A DNA stretch of 64,000 nt from Hypomyces perniciosus. Taxonomy: Eukaryota > Ascomycota > Sordariomycetes > Hypocreales > Hypocreaceae. How positions within the stretch are numbered: position 1 is the stretch's first letter; the number at the start of each line of letters is the position of its first letter. The position numbers and the translations under genes are program-made. Positions 56,553 through 64,000 of the stretch are shown one piece after another. Below the pieces are notes generated by a model that saw nothing but the letters and a program-made list of their open reading frames with translations, had not been told where the DNA came from and searched no databases. The stretch lies in NCBI GenBank assembly GCA_008477525.1, contig SPDT01000005.1, positions 1,736,001 to 1,800,000 on the forward strand. Direction: 5' to 3'.

Positions 56553-58856
56553 GGAGGGCGAAAGATTGCTCCTTTATCATGGCGCCCATGGACTTTACTT
56601 TTCAACATGTACCTTTCTGGGAGATGTTTGTAAATTTTCCTTTGTATGAGAATGCAGCGAGGCGTTTTATGGGATATTACGAGTAGTACGAAGTGAAATG
56701 AACTGGACAGAAAGGAAATGATATGTGTGTTTTATCAACCCAGGGAGCAAATGGCTTTGCCGTTGGCCTGTTACCAAAATCCCAACTGATGACACTATTG
56801 TTGTTGAACTAGATTCCTTACGTGATGAACGAGTTGTCTGTGTTTATTGGAGTGGGCCATGTGGTTTTTTAAGTCTACTAGTAGTATGCCTATACCTAAT
56901 AGTGCTAGGTCAATGGCAGCCGAATCTGTTCAGCTGTTTTGGAGTTATCAATTCAGAGATGACTGCCTTGTTGGGACATGTATATCTTCTTCTATTTTCT
57001 TCATTAGCGGCAATTGTTCTATATTTTCGCCGATGCCAGCGTATGTAAGAAATCCAATTAAGCTTATGAATAAAACAAGAGTCTCTTTCCGAATGAGTCT
57101 CAAAAGCTTGAGGTGACATCGTGGGTTCAAATGGTTGGGGCGTGCCACCTCGCCATTGCCTTCATGTCCCTGATAATACTAACTGAAATACCAGTACTAC
57201 TTATTACTTCTCACTACTTCTTGTACTCATAGTGAGGAATGGGAGGGTTGTGGGTTCGGTGGCAGGGTGAAAATTTCTACCCTGGGGGGTAAACATCGAG
57301 GGTCTAGCATAATAGTAGCAGTCATACACAGCCGCGGTTAAACCCTTTATTACTACTAGTAGTATGAGGGTCTTGAGGTCTAGACTCGACCTAGGTAGTA
57401 GAATTGTCGTGCGTATGTGTTTATTTGTTATGTACTGCTCGTACGATTCACAATGATGATGATATATCTAGGGTAACCCCACAAGACGGTGACGATTGCA
57501 AATGGACCCCCCCATTTTACGAAGTGCAACTAGTGCCATCCACAACCAAAAGGCATTTATGCTGAAGTTTCAAGATCCGGAGCATTAATAGAAAAGAAAA
57601 AGAGAGGGGATATTTCTTAGAGATCTGTCAGTAAATCTGGCTTTTCATAGACATCCGACAATGCTGGGAACTGGTGGTTCTGGGAGGCTCTGATGGTGGT
57701 GATGGTGATGGAGATGCATGCTTCATTTTCATTCAGTATGGAGTTACTAGTCAAATTAGTAATGTTTGCCCGGAGCGCACAGACTAGTACTCCATAATCT
57801 TAGCATGATGATAGTATTGTCCAGACTAGACGAAGAAGAGGGCAAGGCTGTGAACTGTTTCAAACATCAGCAGTACTTCGGTAGGATGCGTCGTAAATGT
57901 CAGTCAAAACAAACAGGTGAGACATGCTTTGAGCTAATGGGACAACCCTAATCTTATGTTACTACCTACTCGTACGTACTAGTACCACGAATGAAAAAAA
58001 GGCATTCTTGCCCTCTTTTTTTTTTCCCTCTACCCCCCCCCCTCGTAATACGGGGGAACAGATGATAGGTGGTAGTCACGATGATGGCAAGCACAATGAT
58101 GCAGATTTTTTTCTTGGCTGCGTGGGAACCGGCGCGTTTTCCCCATTACGATCAAGTACGTACCGAAGCTGAAGGGATTTTTGTTTTTTTTCTGGCAAAC
58201 ACTCACGCGACCAGTTTCCTGCTTTGGGCGCAGCTTGCATCGTGCATGGGCCTTTTAGTGTCAAGCGGGCAGATGTGCGATGCCAAGCGCGGCTGTCGTG
58301 TAAGGCTCTAAGACTACATAACTGTGACAGTAGGAAAAAAAAAAAACACCACTAAAAAAAGGGAGGCGATTTGGGTTTGGATATATAGTACTCGTACCTA
58401 GTGATGTTTCATTAAGCTCGGTGACAGAAGGAGCATTCGGTTGTGTATTAGTCCCTATCTACTGCGTTACATGGTGGTAGTAGTAGTCCATGCGGAAGGA
58501 GTGATCGACGGAATCTTTTTCGCCGGTGTCTGAGGTGCCGGCCTATCCGAATGCATCAGCGCACAAATGTGCATTATTTGCACAGTCAATGAGTAGAAGT
58601 ACGAGTACGAGTGCCCTCCCCCTCGAGATCCTCAACAGAGGAGGCAATTTGTGCGAGTCTCACTGTCATCAATCAATCACCAACAAGCCATCATCTTTGT
58701 CAGCACACTACACCATACTCTGTATGTACACCGAAAGCATCGAACGCAGCCATCCCATACGGAAAAATCAACACATCATGGCTGCATTTCTCCAGTTCAT
58801 GAGGGCAGATTCGGCAGATCCATCAGTCAGCCATGGCCCAAAACACTCTCCTAGCC
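56553..58856. other. Long intergenic region
   Basis: About 2.3 kb, A/T-rich with homopolymer runs (near 58018-58045 and 58335-58360) and TACTAC/AGTAGT runs. No gene is visible. Confidence 0.5.
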
Positions 58857-59132
58857 TCAAGCCTCCCCAAGGGCCGCTCGCATCCGTTCGATCAGTGGCG
58901 TCCGTCCGTCGCTAGACAGGGGACTCTGCTCTGTGGACTCGGTGTGGAGATACCTCCACGTCTCAGCCAAATCTCGAACCCTTGAACGCACGCGGCGTGA
59001 AAGCATACCTACTCGTAGAGAGTCTGGAGAGGCCGAACTGGGCCCAGGTGTGAGCCACTGGCGGCCGTAGAATCGAACACGCTGTTGATCCAGAGCCTCT
59101 GACTGGCCCTTTGTGAATTGCCTTTCGGTCAT
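58857..59132 (-). CDS. Small orphan ORF, 91 aa, divergent from the MFS transporter
   Basis: One exon, from the ATG at 59132 (the frame upstream begins with GTG). The product is basic and helix-prone: MTERQFTKGQSEALDQQR, FYGRQWLTPGPSSASPDS, MLSRRVRSRVRDLAETWRYL, TPLIERMRAALGEA. Codon use is balanced as in the neighbouring genes, and it sits 380 nt from a divergent transporter gene, which fits a real small gene. There is no membrane segment and no motif that I recognise. A splice-like GTAGGTATGC lies in the middle (near 59008), so an intron cannot be excluded. Function unknown. Confidence 0.45.
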   Translation of the reverse strand: MTERQFTKGQSEALDQQRVRFYGRQWLTPGPSSASPDSLRVGMLSRRVRSRVRDLAETWRYLHTESTEQSPLSSDGRTPLIERMRAALGEA

Positions 59133-59510
59133 CGAATGCGGCTTAAGATTGAGCACATTGTCGTTGACGGAATTGATTTAAAGCAGTCGTCTGTTCGCCA
59201 CGTTTCTCGGCTATACTACCTTTGTGTGTGTCTAGGACGGACAACAAAGTTTCTGGAGCAACAAAAACCACCGTTGCGTCCTTCCCCTCGAAATCTTCTT
59301 TCGACCCTTTCTCCTCCTCTTCCTCTTTCTTCTCTTTGTCTGTGTGGTGGAGGCAGAGACCGGTTTTGTACAAACACACCTCCACACAAAGTCTCACATC
59401 AACGCCCCTCCCCCCGGCAACACTCTCTACCAATTATATCGTCCATTCCAGGACCGGCGACACGCACAATTACACACGGATAATAGTCATCACTGCACAA
59501 TTCCGACCCA
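59133..59510. promoter_or_regulatory. Probable divergent promoter of the MFS transporter
   Basis: About 380 nt between a minus-strand small ORF and the transporter start. The transporter side (59275-59505) is strongly C/T-rich, as in leaders of well-expressed fungal genes. I see no defined binding site; the assignment is positional. Confidence 0.5.
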
Positions 59511-61652
59511 ATGGCCAGTGGAAAACCGGCCGAGCACCACCATCTCGGTGGTTTGGTCCCCGGCGAGATTCCTATTCCGCATGGTCCACACGGCGACGGC
59601 GACGACCGCGATGACTATCCGCTCGACAGCGCCGATGCCGACGAGCGTCGCATCTTCAGCCATGTTACCCGTCCGGACGACTGCTACACCCCCGAGGGTA
59701 TCTACTGGGCTGATTTGCCCCTGGCCCAGCGTGTCAAGTTCGTCACTGCCGTCGACCGCCAGGCCGCCAGCGAGGAGTTGAGCACCATTTGGTCCATGGT
59801 CAAGAAGGATCCCCTGTCGCCTGTGTCGTGGTATTTCCGTCATGCTGTCATTCCCGGTGCCGGTCTCGGTCTGGAGGGATACGTGCTCTTCTCCATTGGT
59901 AACCTTCAGCCCCTGTTCAGCCAGGCCTGGCCGCAGTGCTGGAAGACGTACGAGGTCTGCAGCGAAAACTGGGTTGCCAGTGTGACCTATCTCGAGGTTA
60001 TCGGTATCATGGTTGGCCAAGCCGCCGTTGGTGTAAGTGGCGATAAAAAATGCAGAATTGAAGAAAGAAACGAGAAAACAAACGAGAGAGAGGGCTAACA
60101 AACTGCACAGGTCATTGGTGATTGGGTTGGCCGACGCTGGGGTCTCATTCAGGACGCTCTCATCATGTTCATCGGTCTGCTCATGTTGACTGCCAGCTGG
60201 GGTCTCAGCCTCCAGGGCTGGGTCATCTGCTATTCCTGGGCTCTTTTCTTCTACAGTGAGTTTCACCCCTCTTCGTAGTCATATGAATGAGATTCCCTGG
60301 CTAACCATGAAATCTCAGGTCTTGGTGTCGGTGGTGAATACCCCATCACTGCTACCTCCTCTCTCGAAAGCGCCGTTACTGCTGGAAAGCTCTCTACCCG
60401 TGAGGATCGTCTGCACCGTGGTCGCCGTGTCACCATGGCCTTCCTCATGCAGGGCTGGGGCCAGTTCGTCAACCAAGTCCTCCTCATCGTCCTCCTCGTC
60501 ATCTTCAACAAGGGCAGCGGCGCCCCCCCTTACAGCGCCACCGCAGCTCAGTACACCTTCCGTCTGTCCTTTGCCTTCCCTGCCATTGGCACCCTGTGGC
60601 TCGTCTACTACAGAACCTGGAAGATGCCCAACGCCTCCAAGCAGCTCGCTCAAGCCAAGAGCCGCTCCAACGTCACCGGCTACGACGTCACCGCCCTGAA
60701 GTACTGCTTCACTCACTTTGGTGGTCGTCTTCTCGCCACCGCCGGCACCTGGTTCTGCAATGACGTCTTCTTCTACGGTAACAAGCTTTTCCAGGGCCAG
60801 TTCATCAAGGTCATCTCCGACAACCCCAATTCCCTCCTGACAACCTGGAACTGGAACCTGGTCAACATCGTCGTCTCACTCGCCGGTTACTACCTCGCCT
60901 CCCTCCTTATCGACAACAAGCTCTATGGCCGTAAGATGATGCAGCAGGTCGGCTTCTTCATGTGCTTCCTCATGTTCATCATCCCTGCCTTCAAGTACGA
61001 CTACTACACTAGCCCCCAGGGTATCCACGCTTTCCAGGCCATGTACTTTATCTCCTCCTTCTTCAACCAGTTCGGCCCCAACTCCGTCACCTTCCTTATC
61101 GCTGGTGAGGTTTTCCCCACGCCTGTCCGCGCCACCGCCCACGGTTTCTCTGCCTGTATCGGCAAGGCTGGTGCTCTGCTCGCCTCCGTTCTCTACAACT
61201 ACATCGATACCCAGACCAAATTCTATGTCGTCCCCTGGTTCGGTCTGGCTGGTATGCTCCTCACCTGGCTCTTCCTGCCTGATACCACCGGTCTCGACCT
61301 TAAGGAGCAGGAGCGCCGCTGGGGCTACATCCGCGAGGGCAAGGCTGAGGAGTACCATGGTGTGGCTGTCAACCCTGTCCATCTATCCGTGTGGGAGCGG
61401 ATGCGTGGCGTTGGCAAGACCTATAACCCCCAGCTGGACTGGAAGGCCAAGATTGCTGACATGCGCGCCGAGTGGGAGGCTGTCCAGGCCGCTCGTGGAC
61501 CCAAGGAGACCGAGGGCCACGACGGCCATGGCATGCCCGAGGATGGCGAGTTCTCTCCCGAAATCCACGAGTTCTTCAAGCGTTCCAGCCCTGGTGGCCG
61601 TTCTACCGGTGTCTTCAACGAGAAGGCTTCCTCTGAGGGCACATCGGAGTAA
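59511..61652 (+). CDS. MFS transporter, phosphate:H+ symporter (PHS) type
   Basis: Exons 59511-60032, 60111-60255 and 60319-61652 with introns of 78 and 63 nt give 666 aa. After a long hydrophilic His/Asp-rich N-terminus (about 110 residues) come about twelve membrane segments. The loop 2-3 motif is GDWVGRRWG, and exon 3 opens with SLGVGGEYPITATSS, the family signature of PHS carriers and their relatives. Later segments include FLMQGWGQFVNQVLLIVLL, GTWFCNDVFFYGNKLFQGQ, FQAMYFISSFFNQFGPNSVTF and EVFPTPVRATAHGFSACIGK. The cytosolic C-terminus is charged (about 120 residues). Codons are very strongly C-ending, more than in the neighbouring genes, suggesting high expression. Phosphate is the likely cargo by family, but relatives that move glycerophosphodiesters or organic acids cannot be excluded. 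It would act in the plasma membrane. Confidence 0.9.
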
Positions 61653-62237
61653 ACATGACCTTGAAGGTTACCGTTTTGGTTCATCTTTTCTATTTTTCTT
61701 TTGTTTGTTGGTTGAGCGAATCGGGGAGCAGTATATGTCCGTGTAATGGATGAGGAATGTGAAACGGAGACACGCATGACCTACGGATGGGAGAAGTTTT
61801 TATGATGCCGTTGATGTGCGCCGGCATCAAGATATTGTTTCATGGCTTGCAGACTAAATCGTTGAAGTCTGGTATCGAGAAGCAATTAGTAAAAAATGAA
61901 AGGAGTAAAATACCCGAACAAGTCAGATCGTTAAACACTGTTGTAAATGTCAATCGATACATTTGAAAAAAGTAAACCAACTCGGAAATCAATATCCTTA
62001 TCCCATTTAACGCTTCGAATAGATAAAAAAAATTTGTGTCAAAAACTACCTCTCTTTATCATGAGATCATGTATACATAACATACATGGATGTGAATGAA
62101 TACTCCAATGTAAAGACACAGAAAAAAAAGGATTACCACTGATATTCCATGATATGCCGATAATAAAACAAAGGACAATGTCGCTCAAAAAGTGCCCCAG
62201 AAAAAAAAAGATGAAAAAAAAAGACAAAAACATGTGT
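61653..62237. other. Convergent intergenic region
   Basis: About 585 nt, A/T-rich, with A-runs near 62030, 62125 and 62200-62225. Presumed 3' UTRs only. Confidence 0.55.
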
Positions 62238-64000
62238 TCATTCCACTCGTGCGGACTTTTTCGCTTTGCGTATGTATACCATACTCTGTGCTCCGTCAAG
62301 TGGTCCTCCTCCTGGTTTCTTATCATCGTCGTTAGCATCGTTATTCATCTCCATGGCCGCCCTCGCTGCCGCAGGGACAAGGACGCTCAATACACAGTCG
62401 TCTAGATGTTCATAAAAGTCCTGCGGTGCGGCGAAGCGGCCACTGCAAATGGAGCACATGGCCCGGGCCCCAGGAGCATTGCCCGTAGACAGCGTGATTA
62501 GTCTGCCGCCTCCGCTGCTGGGGCGTCCATGGAGCGGCGCCTGCTCGACCTGGTGTGCTGCGGTGAGGTGTCGCTTAAACACGTCGGCGCGGTTGAAGGC
62601 CTTGGCGTATGGGGAGCCAGCGCCAGGACAAAAGGGACACACCATAGTACCGCGGTAATGCGTGAGGGCGTGGCGGTTTTTGTCGTACTTCCGAGCGAAG
62701 CCCTTGGTGTGGTACTCGCACGACTCGATGGGACATTTTTCTGGCCGCTCCTCCTGATGTGTGAGCATGTGGGCGGCCAGATCTTTGAAAACACGCCCGC
62801 AATCGGGGTGCGGGCATCGGCTTCGGTTCTCACTCGTCGTTGTTGGTGTTGAGACAGGCCGTGATGGTGGTGGTGGTTGTGTTTGGGATGGTGGCGGCAA
62901 TGACATCTGAGGTGGCGGCAGTGGCGGCGCCAGGCCGTTGGCCGGACTCCTTTGGGCAACTTCCCATGGCCCCGGCTCATCTGCCGCATTGGGAGATATC
63001 GTCATGGCGGGTGGCCCATGAAAGTCAGCGGTTGCCCTGGGCAGTCTCAGGTCCTCCTCTTCCTCGCCACTCGACATGTCATTATCGCCATCGCCGCCAA
63101 CATCAGCGGCGGACTGACGCACCTCACGCATCCAGTCTTTCAATAGAGACATGGGCGGCCAATCTCCGCTTGCCTTCCCTCCACGATGAGGGTTGAAGTG
63201 AGCTCGGCGTAGGTGAGCTGCCGCATTGTAGTATGCCCCATAAGGTTTCTGCATCACGCAGGCTTTACAGCCCGACAGCGGAATGGCAGGCTGCGGGGAT
63301 GACGGTGTTTGGCCATCGGGCTCACAACAAACCCACCGCTTGACTAAAGCAGCATGTTTGGCGTCTGTGTGGCGTCTCAATTCGTGCTCGCCTCGGAAGC
63401 CCTCAGGATACTCATTGCATTTGCGGCAGTAAACGCGTTTCAGAGGGGGTCTTTGATACGCTGGTTTGAATCTCATAGGGGTTAGACGAGGGCTAAATAT
63501 GGGACTCGTTGGCTTTATATCCGTTGGCGGTTCTGCAACTGTGTGTCTCCTCGCGCGCCCATGTTCTAGATGAGGCAGGCCCACAGGAACCGAAATACCT
63601 TTGCGAGGACTTTCCGCGTCATCAAAGGTTTCATGACGGGAACCCCGAATACCACTCTGGCCGGAAAACCCGTGCATAGTAGGCGACCATTGTGGCTCAC
63701 GTCCAGTAGGTGTTGGTAGCACGGACTCGTTGGCGGTAGTCTGATGTGGCCGTCGATGACGAATGAAGCCATTGTATTCTGGTAACTCGCAATGCCCGGT
63801 TCCGAGACTCATGAGAAAGTCAATACAGCCGTGTATGCCTCGAGCTGACCAAGTCTCCCTGCGTAGGATACGGTTGGTGAGCTGATAGACTGTCCTATCT
63901 TCTGGTGACATATCGCTGGAAGCACCGTCTATCGATATGGAGCTGGTAACTGATAACAATTGAACTAGAGCCTTGTAAACACTATGTAGCGTATGGCGAG
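62238..64000 (-). CDS. C2H2 zinc-finger protein, partial at the window edge
   Basis: The minus-strand frame is open from the right edge of the window to the stop at 62238 (about 587 codons seen). The first ATG in view is near 63911 (MSPEDRTVYQL), but the frame is open upstream (VYKALVQLLSVTSSISIDG), so the 5' end probably lies outside. Features: a Cys/His module CRKCNEYPEGFRGEHELRRH (about 185 residues in), CKACVMQKPYGAYYNAAAH with LRRAH, an acidic linker, a Pro-rich segment, then three C2H2-like fingers: CPHPDCGRVFKDLAAHMLTH, CPIESCEYHTKGFARKYD with NRHALTH, and CPFCPGAG...FKRHLTAAH. A final CSICSGRF...HLDDC follows. It resembles fungal C2H2 proteins of unknown target; probably nuclear. Confidence 0.85.
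   Translation of the reverse strand, partial: RHTLHSVYKALVQLLSVTSSISIDGASSDMSPEDRTVYQLTNRILRRETWSARGIHGCIDFLMSLGTGHCELPEYNGFIRHRRPHQTTANESVLPTPTGREPQWSPTMHGFSGQSGIRGSRHETFDDAESPRKGISVPVGLPHLEHGRARRHTVAEPPTDIKPTSPIFSPRLTPMRFKPAYQRPPLKRVYCRKCNEYPEGFRGEHELRRHTDAKHAALVKRWVCCEPDGQTPSSPQPAIPLSGCKACVMQKPYGAYYNAAAHLRRAHFNPHRGGKASGDWPPMSLLKDWMREVRQSAADVGGDGDNDMSSGEEEEDLRLPRATADFHGPPAMTISPNAADEPGPWEVAQRSPANGLAPPLPPPQMSLPPPSQTQPPPPSRPVSTPTTTSENRSRCPHPDCGRVFKDLAAHMLTHQEERPEKCPIESCEYHTKGFARKYDKNRHALTHYRGTMVCPFCPGAGSPYAKAFNRADVFKRHLTAAHQVEQAPLHGRPSSGGGRLITLSTGNAPGARAMCSICSGRFAAPQDFYEHLDDCVLSVLVPAAARAAMEMNNDANDDDKKPGGGPLDGAQSMVYIRKAKKSARVE

Noticed and set aside
57110..57280. tRNA-like GGTTCAAAT and GGTTCG phrases
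   Set aside because: No matching acceptor stem, A box or cloverleaf could be folded around them.

Overview
The window is nuclear DNA of a filamentous ascomycete (Pezizomycotina, most likely Sordariomycetes/Hypocreales). The evidence is short introns (mostly 50-85 nt) with GTAAGT/GTATGT donors, CTRAC branch points and YAG acceptors, single-copy genes on both strands, and proteins that match the fungal forms of Rim15, Dnm1, Nup84, Abp1, Vps37, eIF3d and Zn2Cys6/bZIP regulators. Species placement is inference. There are no rRNA, tRNA, CRISPR or bacterial-style features that I can support.

Layout. 1-3783 is gene-poor and dense in a 9-mer (TACGGAGTA or its complement). 3784-20045 is a housekeeping block: an unknown 352-aa protein (+), Vps37 (-), Nup84 (-), a four-exon Cmc4 gene built from very small exons (-), SUMO (+), a paxillin-like LIM protein (-), Cox19 (-) and the Dnm1 fission dynamin (+). 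20604-31240 is more accessory: a 1322-aa F-box protein (-), a broken AIG1-like P-loop GTPase with two in-frame stops and a frameshift (-), a truncated F-box-associated-type gene that runs into it (-), and a Zn2Cys6 regulator whose zinc cluster is completed by a 3-nt exon (-). 33257-46613 holds a Grx3/4-type glutaredoxin (-), Abp1 (+), a CYSTM peptide (-), a zinc-binding low-complexity protein (+), eIF3d (-) and a bZIP regulator (-). 48336-61652 holds an acylglycerol-phosphate acyltransferase (+), the PAS/kinase/receiver protein Rim15 (+), a small orphan ORF (-) and a PHS-type MFS transporter (+). A C2H2 zinc-finger gene (-) runs off the right edge.

The genes do not form one pathway or a biosynthetic cluster. 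Themes recur: mitochondria (Cmc4 and Cox19, both twin-CX9C proteins only about 4 kb apart, and Dnm1), membrane traffic and actin (Vps37, Abp1, LIM protein), and nutrient signalling (Rim15 near a phosphate-type transporter). The most notable observations are the 3-nt exon, the hidden Cmc4 gene, the multiply broken GTPase gene, the strong enrichment of the TACGGAGTA motif between genes, and a Glu in place of the expected phospho-acceptor Asp in the Rim15 receiver domain.

All exon boundaries were placed by eye from splice motifs, reading phase and protein-family expectation; none was checked by alignment or transcripts. Family assignments rest on recognition of motifs, not on a database search.
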